NCBI GenBank assembly: GCA_027490555.1
Contig: JAIXXW010000058.1
Span: forward strand, 1 to 13,834
DNA: 13,834 nucleotides
Direction of reading: 5' to 3'
Origin: Comamonadaceae bacterium
GTDB lineage: Bacteria; Pseudomonadota; Gammaproteobacteria; Burkholderiales; Burkholderiaceae_C
Shown: in pieces, positions 1 to 9,936 of the stretch
Numbering within the stretch: the stretch's first letter is position 1
Layout: each line of letters begins with the position of its first letter
The notes under the pieces: generated by a model
What the model was told of the DNA's origin: nothing
Databases searched by the model: none
Seen by the model: only the letters and a program-made list of their open reading frames with translations
Translations under genes and position numbers: made by a program

Positions 1-579
1 GCCGTGACTGCAGCCGGCGGCGCCATCGTGGGCCATGAATTCACCACCGACAAGGCCTCTGACTTCAATGCCATCTTGACCACCCTCAAGGCCAAGAAGC
101 CCGACATCGTGTTCTTTGGCGGCATGGATGCGGTGGCAGGCCCCATGCTGCGTCAGATGAAGTCCCTGGGCATCCAGGCCAAATTCATGGGTGGTGACGG
201 CATTTGCACCTCCGAGCTGGCCAAGTTGGCCGGTGATGCCCTGCGCGACGAAGCCGTGGTGTGCGCCGAAGCCGGTGGCGTTGAAGGGGAACAAAAAGTG
301 GGCATGGACAAATTCCGCGCCGACTTCAAGGCCAAGTTCAACGCCGATGTGCAGGTCTATGCCCCCTACGTTTATGACGCTGTGAAGGTGATGGCCACGG
401 CCATGGTCAACGCAGGCTCTGCCGATCCCGCCAAGTACCTGCCCGCGCTCAAGAGCATCACCTACAAGGGTGTGACGGGCGACATCGCCTTTGACGAAAA
501 GGGCGACATCAAGAACGGCGCCTTGACCCTGTACACCTACAAAGGTGGCGAACGCTCGGCCATCGCTGTGGTCCGCTGA
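1..579 (+). CDS. Branched-chain amino-acid ABC transporter substrate-binding protein, C-terminal part (5' truncated by the window)
   Basis: The frame is open from the first base and stops at TGA 577-579, giving about 192 residues of the C-terminal half of a periplasmic type I binding protein of the LivK/LivJ class. Such proteins capture branched-chain or related amino acids and deliver them to a LivHMGF permease. The visible stretch shows the family pattern: alternating beta-alpha segments with PDIVFFGGMDA (second-lobe strand and ligand-side loop), then a FMGGDGICT segment, and the conserved YAPYVYDAVKVMATA helix near the C-terminus. The protein ends with the strands TGDIAFDEKGD and LTLYTYKGGE. 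The signal peptide and N-terminal lobe lie before the window, so ligand specificity cannot be judged. Partner permease genes are not in view downstream, because the next gene is a convergent tRNA. A GC palindrome and a terminator follow. Confidence 0.9.
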   Translation, partial: AVTAAGGAIVGHEFTTDKASDFNAILTTLKAKKPDIVFFGGMDAVAGPMLRQMKSLGIQAKFMGGDGICTSELAKLAGDALRDEAVVCAEAGGVEGEQKVGMDKFRADFKAKFNADVQVYAPYVYDAVKVMATAMVNAGSADPAKYLPALKSITYKGVTGDIAFDEKGDIKNGALTLYTYKGGERSAIAVVR

Positions 580-589
580 TGGCGTGTCC

Positions 590-611
590 GCCCCCCACAG
601 CTGTGGGGGGC
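590..611. repeat. Perfect 22-bp GC-rich palindrome after the binding-protein gene
   Basis: An exact inverted repeat, a run of C followed by ACAGCTGT and a run of G, begins 11 bases after the stop codon of the transporter gene. It would form an 11-bp hairpin in RNA with almost no loop, or a smaller hairpin with CAGCTG opened. No T-run follows on either strand, so it is not a classic intrinsic terminator. It may protect the 3' end of the mRNA or pause polymerase ahead of the true terminator at 651-682. Confidence 0.5.
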
Positions 612-650
612 TTGGCTGAGCGCCTTCGCGCCTGGCCATCGCCAGACGAA

Positions 651-682
651 AAAAAACCTGTTGGGTGACAACAGGTTTTTTT
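651..682. terminator. Bidirectional intrinsic terminator between the binding-protein gene and tRNA-Ser
   Basis: The stem CCTGTTG (657-663) pairs with CAACAGG (669-675) around the 5-base loop GGTGA. It is extended by AAAAAA (651-656) opposite TTTTTT (676-681). The stem is flanked by A's on the left and T's on the right, so it gives a U-tract on both strands. It can terminate the transporter transcript (plus) and the tRNA-Ser transcript (minus), which converge here. Confidence 0.85.
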
Positions 683-686
683 GTTT

Positions 687-777
687 TGGCGGAGCAGGCG
701 GGATTCGAACCCGCGGTGGGCTATTAACCCACACACGCTTTCCAGGCGTGCGACTTAAACCACTCATCCACCGCTCC
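687..777 (-). tRNA. serX-type tRNA-Ser(GGA): tRNA-Ser (anticodon GGA), CCA encoded
   Basis: On the minus strand the acceptor stem GGAGCGG (777-771) pairs with CTGCTCC (697-691, one G-T pair). It is followed by discriminator G (690) and an encoded CCA (689-687). The anticodon loop reads CTGGAAA, giving anticodon GGA (743-741), which decodes UCC and UCU. A long variable arm (GTGGG...CCCAC) and the T-arm GGTTCGAATCC are present, as expected for a class II serine tRNA. Total length is 91 nt with CCA. A terminator follows immediately at 682-651, and a TACAAT -10 box lies just upstream, so it appears to be a single-gene transcription unit. The label in the symbol field is descriptive; no specific locus name is claimed. 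Confidence 0.97.
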
Positions 778-787
778 GAATGGGTAG

Positions 788-793
788 ATTGTA
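788..793 (-). promoter_or_regulatory. Candidate -10 box of the tRNA-Ser promoter
   Basis: TACAAT on the minus strand (5/6 to TATAAT) sits 10 bases upstream of the mature tRNA 5' end, a normal spacing for a tRNA promoter with a short leader. No good -35 hexamer is seen at 16-18 bp. Confidence 0.5.
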
Positions 794-974
794 ACAGTGG
801 AATGGGGCAATTCCTGGTGGCCCTGGGCAATGGAGGGTGCGGCGATCCCGCGCGCATCAGGCCAGTTTTTGGTCATTTTGTGATTTGGCGCGCTTTGCAG
901 CGGCTTTTTGTCCTTAAACTTCGCCTCTGTTTGAAATTTTTGTCCCTCCCATTGGCGCCATGCCCGACCAGCCC

Positions 975-3248
975 ATGAAATTTCGCTTCCCCATCGTCAT
1001 CATTGACGAAGATTTCCGCTCCGAAAACACATCGGGCCTGGGTATCCGCGCTTTGGCCGACGCCATCATCGCCGAGGGCTTTGAAATCCTGGGCGTCACC
1101 AGTTACGGCGACCTGTCGCAGTTCGCCCAGCAGCAAAGCCGTGCCAGTGCCTTCATCCTGTCGATCGACGACGAGGAGTTTTCGCCTGGGCCCGACCTGG
1201 ACCCGGCGGTCATCAACCTGCGGTCCTTCATCGACGAGGTGCGCCGCAAAAACTCCGATGTGCCGATTTACATCTATGGCGAGACCAAGACCTCGCGCCA
1301 TTTGCCCAACGACATCCTGCGCGAGTTGCATGGCTTCATCCACATGTTCGAGGACACGCCCGAATTTGTGGCGCGCCACATCATCCGCGAGGCCAAGAGT
1401 TACCTCGAGGGTGTGCAACCGCCATTCTTCAAGGCCCTGCTGGACTACGCCGAAGACGGCTCCTACTCCTGGCATTGCCCTGGTCACTCGGGTGGCGTGG
1501 CGTTTTTGAAGAGCCCTGTGGGCCAGATGTACCACCAGTTTTATGGTGAGAACATGCTGCGTGCTGACGTCTGCAACGCGGTCGAAGAGCTCGGGCAATT
1601 GCTGGACCACAACGGTGCCATCGGCGAGAGCGAGCGCAATGCGGCGCGCATCTTCAATGCCGACCATTGCTTTTTTGTGACCAACGGCACCAGCACCTCC
1701 AACAAGATGGTCTGGCACCACACCGTGGCACCGGGCGATGTGGTGGTGGTGGACCGCAACTGCCACAAGTCGGTCCTGCACTCGATCATCATGACGGGGG
1801 CGATCCCTGTCTTCATGAAGCCCACGCGCAACCATTTCGGCATCATCGGGCCGATTCCCAAAAGCGAATTCGAGCCCGCAGCGATCATGGCCAAGATCAA
1901 GGCCAACCCCTTGCTCAAGGGGGTCGATCCGAAAAAGGTCAAACCGCGTGTGATGACGCTCACCCAGTCCACTTACGACGGTGTGCTCTACAACACCGAG
2001 ACCATCAAGACCCTGCTCGACGGTTATGTCGAGAACCTGCACTTTGACGAGGCCTGGCTGCCGCATGCGGCATTCCATCCTTTCTACGGGCCTTACCATG
2101 CCATGGGCAAAAAACGTGCGCGCCCCCAGGAGTCGATGGTCTATGCCACCCAGTCCATCCACAAACTGCTGGCGGGCATCAGCCAGGCCAGCCATGTGCT
2201 GGTGCAGGATGCGCAGAATGTGAAGCTCGACAGGCACTTGTTCAACGAGGCCTACCTGATGCACACCTCCACCTCGCCGCAGTACAGCATCATTGCCAGC
2301 TGCGATGTGGCCGCCGCCATGATGGAGCCGCCCGGCGGCACGGCCCTGGTGGAGGAAAGCATTGCCGAAGCCCTGGATTTCCGCCGTGCCATGCGCAAGG
2401 TCGATGCCGAGTACGGCAAGGATTGGTGGTTCAAGGTCTGGGGGCCGGAAAAGCTGGCCGAAGAGGGCATTGGCCGCGCCGACGAATGGATCTTGCGCAA
2501 CGACCCGCGCAAAAAGGCCAGCAAATGGCACGGCTTCGGCCAGCAGCTGGCCGATGGCTTCAACATGCTGGACCCGATCAAGTCCACCATCGTCACGCCC
2601 GGCCTGGACCTGGATGGCAAGTTCGACAAGACCGGGATTCCGGCCTCCATCGTCAGCAAATTCCTCACCGAGCACGGTGTGGTGGTGGAGAAGACGGGCC
2701 TCTACAGCTTTTTCATCATGTTCACCATCGGCATCACCAAGGGCCGCTGGAACACCTTGCTCACCGCCTTGCAGCAGTTCAAGGACGAGTACGCGAAGAA
2801 CCAGCCGATGTGGAAAATCATGCCGGAGTTTTGCCAAAAGCACCCGCGCTACGAGCGCATGGGCTTGCGCGATCTGTGCCAGCATGTGCACGAGATGTAT
2901 GCCCGCTACGACATCGCCCGCCTGACCACCGACATGTACTTGTCCGATCTGGCCCCGGCCATGCGCCCCTCCGATGCCTATGCCCACATCGCCCAACGCA
3001 AAACCGAGCGGGTGGAAATCGACCACCTGGAAGGCCGCATCACGGTGGGTCTGGTGACCCCTTACCCACCGGGCATTCCGCTGCTGGTGCCTGGCGAAGT
3101 GTTCAACAAGAAAATCGTTGACTACCTGAAGTTCGCCCGGGAATTCAATGAAAAATGCCCCGGGTTCGAAACCGACATCCACGGTTTGGTGGAAATCGTG
3201 GGCGAAGACGGCAAGAAGCGCTATTTTGCCGATTGCGTCATGGCCTGA
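975..3248 (+). CDS. PLP-dependent Orn/Lys/Arg decarboxylase (AdiA/LdcI family, fold type I)
   Basis: 757 residues. These enzymes decarboxylate a basic amino acid to a polyamine or diamine (arginine to agmatine, lysine to cadaverine, or ornithine to putrescine) and assemble as large cytoplasmic oligomers. Domains in order: an N-terminal receiver-like wing domain (about 1-130, beginning MKFRFPIVIIDEDF), the PLP core (about 140-560) and the C-terminal domain (about 590-757, with PYPPGIPLLVPGE). In the core, HFDEAW carries the cofactor-pyridine Asp (D358) and SIHKLLAG carries the Schiff-base Lys (K397); DVVVVDRNCHKS and STYDGVLYN are also family-typical. Length and these blocks look closest to E. 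coli biodegradative arginine decarboxylase AdiA (756 aa), but substrate cannot be decided by eye. An in-frame ATG at 960 would add MPDQP. I prefer 975 because family conservation begins at MKFRFP; neither start has a Shine-Dalgarno. No partner antiporter gene is adjacent. Confidence 0.93.
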   Translation: MKFRFPIVIIDEDFRSENTSGLGIRALADAIIAEGFEILGVTSYGDLSQFAQQQSRASAFILSIDDEEFSPGPDLDPAVINLRSFIDEVRRKNSDVPIYIYGETKTSRHLPNDILRELHGFIHMFEDTPEFVARHIIREAKSYLEGVQPPFFKALLDYAEDGSYSWHCPGHSGGVAFLKSPVGQMYHQFYGENMLRADVCNAVEELGQLLDHNGAIGESERNAARIFNADHCFFVTNGTSTSNKMVWHHTVAPGDVVVVDRNCHKSVLHSIIMTGAIPVFMKPTRNHFGIIGPIPKSEFEPAAIMAKIKANPLLKGVDPKKVKPRVMTLTQSTYDGVLYNTETIKTLLDGYVENLHFDEAWLPHAAFHPFYGPYHAMGKKRARPQESMVYATQSIHKLLAGISQASHVLVQDAQNVKLDRHLFNEAYLMHTSTSPQYSIIASCDVAAAMMEPPGGTALVEESIAEALDFRRAMRKVDAEYGKDWWFKVWGPEKLAEEGIGRADEWILRNDPRKKASKWHGFGQQLADGFNMLDPIKSTIVTPGLDLDGKFDKTGIPASIVSKFLTEHGVVVEKTGLYSFFIMFTIGITKGRWNTLLTALQQFKDEYAKNQPMWKIMPEFCQKHPRYERMGLRDLCQHVHEMYARYDIARLTTDMYLSDLAPAMRPSDAYAHIAQRKTERVEIDHLEGRITVGLVTPYPPGIPLLVPGEVFNKKIVDYLKFAREFNEKCPGFETDIHGLVEIVGEDGKKRYFADCVMA

Positions 3249-3283
3249 TGTCCATCTGGACTGCAGGTCAAAGCCCGAGCCCC

Positions 3284-3289
3284 TACACT
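3284..3289 (+). promoter_or_regulatory. Candidate -10 box for ygiQ
   Basis: TACACT lies 25 bases upstream of the ygiQ ATG in the 66-base gap after the decarboxylase stop. It would give a leader of about 19 nt. The hexamer at -35 (CTGCAG at 17 bp) is poor, so the call rests mainly on the -10. Confidence 0.3.
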
Positions 3290-3314
3290 AGCGGGTCCTC
3301 TCTTGGCCCTGCCC

Positions 3315-5699
<2,385 letters not shown>

Positions 5700-5725
5700 G
5701 GGCGCGCCTTCAGCTGCTTGGCCAC

Positions 5726-5750
5726 GGCGCCAGGCCTGCAGGCTGGCGCC
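5726..5750. terminator. Hairpin between convergent ygiQ and flavin reductase genes
   Basis: The arms GGCGCCAG and CTGGCGCC form an 8-bp GC stem around the inner sequence GCCTGCAGG, which can pair further with one slip. It lies in the 61-base gap between two converging stops. No long T-run follows on either strand, so efficiency is uncertain; it could serve both transcripts. Confidence 0.5.
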
Positions 5751-5760
5751 AGTGCCTCTT

Positions 5761-6336
5761 TCAATTCGCGTCCAGGGGCTTGAACACCCCGAACTGGCTG
5801 CCACTGTAGGCCAAGGCCGGGGTGTCGTTCCAGCCGTAGTCGCGCACCTTGCCCAGCACGATCAGGTGGTCGCCGGCGTCCACCAGTTGGTGCAAATCGC
5901 AATCGAACCAGGCCACGGTGCCGGTCAGGCGCAGGCGGTCGCTGTGGTGCCGCTCGACCGGCACGCCCATGAAGCGCTCGGTCATGTCGCCGCTGGCAAA
6001 TTGCGCGGCCAGGGCCTGCTGGTCGTGCGCCAGCACATTCACCATGAAGCCGTCTGATTCGGTGAAAGCGATCAGGCTGCCGGCCGCTTTGCGGATGCTC
6101 CACAAGACCAGCGCCGGGTTGAGCGAGACCGAGCTGAAGGAGTTGCAGGTCATGCCCACGTCTTGCCACGCATGGTGGGCCGTGATCACGGTGACGCCGG
6201 TGCCAAAGCAAGCCAGGGCTTTTTTGTAATCGCCCGAGTTTTCGGGGCGTCCGGGGGGCAGGTCGCGGTCTGAGGCGTAGGGGTCTGTGGCGCTGAGGCG
6301 GGAGGTCTTGGGCAAGGGCTGGTTCATGGGCTTCAT
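5761..6336 (-). CDS. Flavin reductase-like domain protein (FMN-binding, DIM6/NTAB type)
   Basis: 191 residues. Proteins of this family are FMN-binding split-barrel reductases that use NAD(P)H, often supplying reduced flavin to a monooxygenase. The domain starts near residue 36 (YKKALACFGTGVTVITA). It contains the flavin-phosphate loop GMTCNSFSSVSLNP (61-74), VNVLA(H) near 99-104 and the GDHLIVLGKV strand (155-164). The first 35 residues are polar and Pro-rich and not part of the fold. The ATG at 6336 directly follows the glnD TGA with no intervening base; an in-frame ATG at 6327 is an equally possible start. No Shine-Dalgarno is seen for either, so translation probably depends on termination of glnD. 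It is the last gene of the map-glnD group. No oxygenase partner lies beside it, although an oxygenase is encoded divergently at 10633-11505; any link between the two is speculative. Confidence 0.88.
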   Translation of the reverse strand: MKPMNQPLPKTSRLSATDPYASDRDLPPGRPENSGDYKKALACFGTGVTVITAHHAWQDVGMTCNSFSSVSLNPALVLWSIRKAAGSLIAFTESDGFMVNVLAHDQQALAAQFASGDMTERFMGVPVERHHSDRLRLTGTVAWFDCDLHQLVDAGDHLIVLGKVRDYGWNDTPALAYSGSQFGVFKPLDAN

Positions 6337-8976
6337 TCAGGAGGGCTGCAGCGCCTGCAGCAACTCGGTTTCGATCTCGATCTGCGCCCGGTTCTGCTGC
6401 AGGGCGGCACCACTGATCAGGAAGTTGTCTTCCACACGTTCGCCCAGCGTGCTGATTTTGGCCAGGTGCAGGCGCAGGCCGTGCTTGGCCAGCACCGTGG
6501 CGATGCTGTAGAGCAAACCGATGCGGTCACTGGCCGAGACGCTGAGCAGCCACTTTTGGGCTTTTTCGTCGGGGCTGAGGCTCACGCGGGGCGTGACCGG
6601 GAAACTTTTCACCCGCCTGGACACGCGGCCGCGTGAAGGGCTGGGCAGGGCGCCTTGCTGGTCCAGGGCCTGCGTGAGGCCTGACTCCACCATGGTCATC
6701 AGCTCGCGGTAGTGCTCGGGCAGCATGTGCGTGACGATCTGGAAAGTGTCCAGCGCCCAGCCGCTGAGGGTGGTGTGCACCCGCGCATCCAGAATGCTGA
6801 AGCCCGACTGGTCGAAATGGCCGCAGATCCGGGCAAACAGGTCGGGCTGGTCCGGGGTGAAGACCAGCACCTGCAGGCCTTCGCCCACAGGCGAGGGGCG
6901 GGCCCGCACGATGGTCCGGCCTTGGGCCTTGTCGGGCAGGGCCACATGGCGGGACAACTGGCGGGCGTGCCAGGCGATGTCGGAGGCATCGTGGCGCATG
7001 AAGTAGCTCACGTCCAGGGTGTCCCACAGCGCCTTGTGGCCTTCGTGGGGCTGTGCCTGGCGGGCCAGCTCGATCAGGGCCTCACGTTTGCGCGTCTGAA
7101 CTTCGGTGTTGGCGTCCTGGGCATTGCCGCCCAGCACACGCAGGCTGGCCTTGTACAGGTCTTCCAGCAACTTGCCCTTCCAGGCATTCCAGACCTTGGG
7201 GCTGGTGCCACGGATATCGGCCACGGTCAACAGATACAGCGCCGTCAGGCGCCGTTCGTCGCCCACGTGCTGCGCAAACCGGGCGATGACTTCGGGGTTG
7301 CCCAGATCCTCTTTTTGCGCCACATGGCTCATGGTCAGGTGCTCGCTGACCAGGAATTCGACCAGCTTGGCGTCCTCTTTGTCGACCCCATGCTGTCTGC
7401 AGAAGGTGCGCACCTCGGCGCAACCGAGCTTGGAGTGGTCGCCGCCGCGCCCCTTGGCGATGTCGTGGAACAGCGCCGCCGCGTACAAGATCCAGGGCTT
7501 GTCCCAGCCACTGGCCAGTTGCGAGCACAAGGGGTATTCGTGGGCGTGCTCGGCCATGAAAAACCGGCGCACATTGCGCAGCACCATCAGGATGTGCTGG
7601 TCCACCGTGTAGGCGTGGAACAGGTCGTGCTGCATCTGGCCGACGATGCGCCGAAACACCCACAGGTAGCGCCCCAGCACCGAGGTGTCGTTCATCAGGC
7701 GCAGGGCGTGGGTGATACCTTGGGGCTGCTGCAGGATTTTCAGAAACATCTGCCGATTGACCGGGTCGGACCGGAAGCGCCCGTTCATCACCGAGCGCAC
7801 GTTGTACAGGGCGCGCAGTGTTTTGGCCGACAAACCTTTGAGCCCCGGTGTGGTTTGGTACAGCAGGAACGTTTCCAAAATCGCGTGCGGCTGCTTTTGG
7901 TACAGGTCGTCGCTGGCCACTTCGATCAGCCCGGCCTTTTCAAAAAAGCGCTCGTTCAGGGGCCGCAAAGGGTCAATGCGCTCGCCGCGTTCGGTCTTGA
8001 GCCGGTCTTCGATGTTGAGCAGAAGGATCTGGTTGAGCTGCGTCACGGCCTTGGCCGCCCAGTAGTACTGGCGCATCAGCTTTTCGCTGGCGCGCAGGGC
8101 CAGACGGCCCTCGGGCGTGACGTCGGAGCTGAAGCCGAACGATTCGGCCACACTGGTTTGCAGGTCAAACACCAGGCGGTCCTCGCGCCGCTTGGCCTGC
8201 AGGTGCAAGCGGGCGCGGATCAGGCCCAGCAAGGCCTCGTTGCGCTTGATCTGCCGGGCCTCCAAAGGGGTGGCCAGGCCTTTGCGCGCCAATTCATCCC
8301 AGCTGTGGCCCAGCCCGGCCGCGCGGGCCACCCACAGGATCACCTGCAGGTCGCGCAAGCCGCCGGGGGATTCCTTGCAATTGGGCTCCAGCGCGTAGGG
8401 CGTGTTCTCAAACTTGGTGTGCCGCTGGTGCATCTCCAGGGTCTTGGCCACCAAAAAGGCCTGCGGGTCCATGGCCGCCTGAAACTGCTGCTGGAATTGG
8501 CCAAACAAGGGGGCACTGCCGGTGATGAGGCGGGCCTCGAGCAAGGATGTTTTGACCGTGATGTCCTTGTCGGCCTCGGCCAGGCAATCGTGCAGGCTGC
8601 GCACGCTGGAGCCGATGTCCAGACCCGCATCCCAGCAATGGCCGATGAAGCTTTCCAGTTTTTCCTGCAAGCCCGGAACCTGTTCGGGCAGCTGCTGGTC
8701 GGGCAGCAGCACCAGCACATCCACATCGGAATGGGGAAACAGCTCGGCCCGGCCAAAGCCGCCGACGGCCACCAGGCACAGGTCCGCTGGCAAGCCGGCG
8801 TTGTGCCACAGCTGGATCAACAGGCCATCGGCCAGGATGGACAACTGCCGCAGGGTTTGTTTCAGGCCCCGTGCCACCGAGCCACTGCCCGCCAGCGTGG
8901 CCAGCACGGTGGCTTTGTCCTGCCGGTAGGTCTCGCGCAGCGAGGCCAGGTCGGCCAGCGGGGCTGGGGCGTCCAT
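6337..8976 (-). CDS. glnD: [Protein-PII] uridylyltransferase / uridylyl-removing enzyme
   Basis: 879 residues, close to the E. coli length of 890. GlnD is the cytoplasmic glutamine sensor. It uridylylates PII proteins (GlnB/GlnK) when glutamine is low and removes UMP when glutamine is high, thereby controlling glutamine synthetase adenylylation and NtrBC. All four modules are visible. The nucleotidyltransferase has GGFGRAELFPHSDVDV (G72 to D86, with catalytic D84 and D86). A helical GlnE-like linker contains ESPGGLRDLQ. The HD domain carries H461 and the ALFHDIAKG motif (H504, D505). Two C-terminal ACT domains (about 701-775 and 808-879) contain TPDQPDLFARI and SASDRIGLLYSIA. Every key residue of both activities appears intact. 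The ATG lies 1 base after the map TGA, without a clear ribosome site, which points to translational coupling. The map-glnD order is also found in enterobacteria. Confidence 0.98.
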   Translation of the reverse strand: MDAPAPLADLASLRETYRQDKATVLATLAGSGSVARGLKQTLRQLSILADGLLIQLWHNAGLPADLCLVAVGGFGRAELFPHSDVDVLVLLPDQQLPEQVPGLQEKLESFIGHCWDAGLDIGSSVRSLHDCLAEADKDITVKTSLLEARLITGSAPLFGQFQQQFQAAMDPQAFLVAKTLEMHQRHTKFENTPYALEPNCKESPGGLRDLQVILWVARAAGLGHSWDELARKGLATPLEARQIKRNEALLGLIRARLHLQAKRREDRLVFDLQTSVAESFGFSSDVTPEGRLALRASEKLMRQYYWAAKAVTQLNQILLLNIEDRLKTERGERIDPLRPLNERFFEKAGLIEVASDDLYQKQPHAILETFLLYQTTPGLKGLSAKTLRALYNVRSVMNGRFRSDPVNRQMFLKILQQPQGITHALRLMNDTSVLGRYLWVFRRIVGQMQHDLFHAYTVDQHILMVLRNVRRFFMAEHAHEYPLCSQLASGWDKPWILYAAALFHDIAKGRGGDHSKLGCAEVRTFCRQHGVDKEDAKLVEFLVSEHLTMSHVAQKEDLGNPEVIARFAQHVGDERRLTALYLLTVADIRGTSPKVWNAWKGKLLEDLYKASLRVLGGNAQDANTEVQTRKREALIELARQAQPHEGHKALWDTLDVSYFMRHDASDIAWHARQLSRHVALPDKAQGRTIVRARPSPVGEGLQVLVFTPDQPDLFARICGHFDQSGFSILDARVHTTLSGWALDTFQIVTHMLPEHYRELMTMVESGLTQALDQQGALPSPSRGRVSRRVKSFPVTPRVSLSPDEKAQKWLLSVSASDRIGLLYSIATVLAKHGLRLHLAKISTLGERVEDNFLISGAALQQNRAQIEIETELLQALQPS

Positions 8977-8977
8977 G

Positions 8978-9793
8978 TCAGGCGATGGCTTTGTCGGTCA
9001 CAAAAGCCGGCACCGCCGGCGAGCCGGCCGAGACGGTGAGCACCTCGTAGCCGGTTTCGGTGACCAGCACGGTGTGCTCCCACTGGGCCGACAGCGAATG
9101 GTCCTTGGTGACGATGGTCCAGCCGTCGCCCATCTCCTTGATGTCGCGTTTGCCGGCGTTGATCATGGGCTCGATGGTGAACACCATGCCTGCGACCAGT
9201 TGGGTGAGCGTGCCGGGCTTGCCGTAGTGCAGCACCTGGGGCTCTTCATGGAAAACCTGGCCGATGCCGTGTCCACAAAACTCGCGCACCACCGAAAAAC
9301 CATGGCCTTCGGCAAACTTCTGGATGGCATGGCCGATGTCCCCCAAATACGCGCCGGGCCTGACCTGCTCGATGCCTTTCCACATCGCGTCGTAGGTGAG
9401 CGCAGCCAGGCGCTTGGCCGCGATCGTGCCTTCGCCCACCATGAACATGCGGCTGGTGTCGCCGTGCCAGCCGTCCTTGATGACGGTGATGTCGATGTTC
9501 AGGGAATCGCCTTTTTTGAGTGGCTTGTCGTTGGGGATGCCGTGGCAGACCTGGTGGTTGACCGAGGTGCAGATCGACTTGGGGTAGGGCTTGTAGCCGC
9601 CGGGCGCGTAATTGAGCGGCGCGGGGATGGCCTTTTGCACGTCCACGATGTAGTCGTGGCACAGCTTGTCCAGTTCGTTGGTGGTGACCCCGGGTTTCAC
9701 AAAAGGCGTGATGAAGTCCAGCACTTCAGAGGCCAGTCGGCCGGCCACGCGCATGGCGGCAATGTTCTCGGCGTTTTTGATGGTGATGCTCAT
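8978..9793 (-). CDS. map: Methionine aminopeptidase, type I
   Basis: 271 residues. The enzyme removes the initiator methionine from nascent proteins after deformylation, acting at the ribosome. The pita-bread fold ligands are all present: D101 (NIDITV), D112 (HGDTSR), H175 (CGHGIG), E208 (TIEPM) and E239 (QWEH), plus the substrate-contacting H84 (VCHGIP). The start at 9793 (MSITIKNAENIAAMR) matches the usual N-terminus. The frame stays open far upstream, but that stretch overlaps the divergent gntR gene and is not coding on this strand. It is the first gene of the map-glnD-flavin reductase group. No correctly spaced Shine-Dalgarno exists, because AAGG abuts the ATG. A GATAAT -10 box ends 6 bases before the ATG, so a leaderless mRNA is plausible. 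A dedicated ribosomal protein S2 neighbour, common elsewhere, is absent here. Confidence 0.98.
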   Translation of the reverse strand: MSITIKNAENIAAMRVAGRLASEVLDFITPFVKPGVTTNELDKLCHDYIVDVQKAIPAPLNYAPGGYKPYPKSICTSVNHQVCHGIPNDKPLKKGDSLNIDITVIKDGWHGDTSRMFMVGEGTIAAKRLAALTYDAMWKGIEQVRPGAYLGDIGHAIQKFAEGHGFSVVREFCGHGIGQVFHEEPQVLHYGKPGTLTQLVAGMVFTIEPMINAGKRDIKEMGDGWTIVTKDHSLSAQWEHTVLVTETGYEVLTVSAGSPAVPAFVTDKAIA

Positions 9794-9799
9794 CCTTGA

Positions 9800-9805
9800 A
9801 TTATC
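9800..9805 (-). promoter_or_regulatory. Candidate -10 box of the map-glnD operon
   Basis: GATAAT on the minus strand (5/6 to TATAAT) ends 6 bases before the map ATG, which places transcription start at or within a base or two of the initiation codon. No convincing -35 hexamer is seen 16-19 bp further upstream. Confidence 0.45.
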
Positions 9806-9893
9806 CCATTGGCGTCCTGCCTGCGATGCCTGCAGCGGACAAGACCCCTGCGCAGTGGCGTGCCGCCCTTGGCGCTGCGGCGGTCTTGGCTTG

Positions 9894-9905
9894 CGGGTTA
9901 ACCCG
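9894..9905. promoter_or_regulatory. Upstream GT-N2-AC palindrome, candidate GntR operator 1
   Basis: A perfect 12-bp palindrome, CGGGTTAACCCG, in the map/gntR divergent region. Its core GTTAAC fits the GT-Nx-AC pattern known for FadR/FCD-type GntR regulators. It lies just upstream of the candidate gntR -35 box. Confidence 0.4.
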
Positions 9906-9906
9906 A

Positions 9907-9936
9907 TTGTGCTGGCCGGTGGCTGTTGTGTATTCT
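9907..9936 (+). promoter_or_regulatory. Candidate promoter of the gntR-PhyH-SAF operon
   Basis: TTGTGC (9907-9912) and TATTCT (9931-9936) are separated by 18 bp. Both are moderate matches (3/6 and 4/6). Transcription would begin near 9943, only a few bases before the ATG, consistent with the absence of a Shine-Dalgarno. The palindrome at 9934-9945 overlaps the end of the -10 box and the start site. Confidence 0.35.

Noticed and set aside
873..3182. A 769-codon open frame on the minus strand opposite the decarboxylase
   Set aside because: It is a GC-rich codon-phase shadow: Val/Gly/His/Asp-rich, no recognisable domain, no ribosome site, and fully antisense to a gene with intact catalytic motifs.
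6712..9039. A 775-codon open frame on the plus strand opposite glnD
   Set aside because: Composition (Gln/Gly/Val/His-rich) is that of an antisense shadow, and glnD on the other strand has every expected motif.
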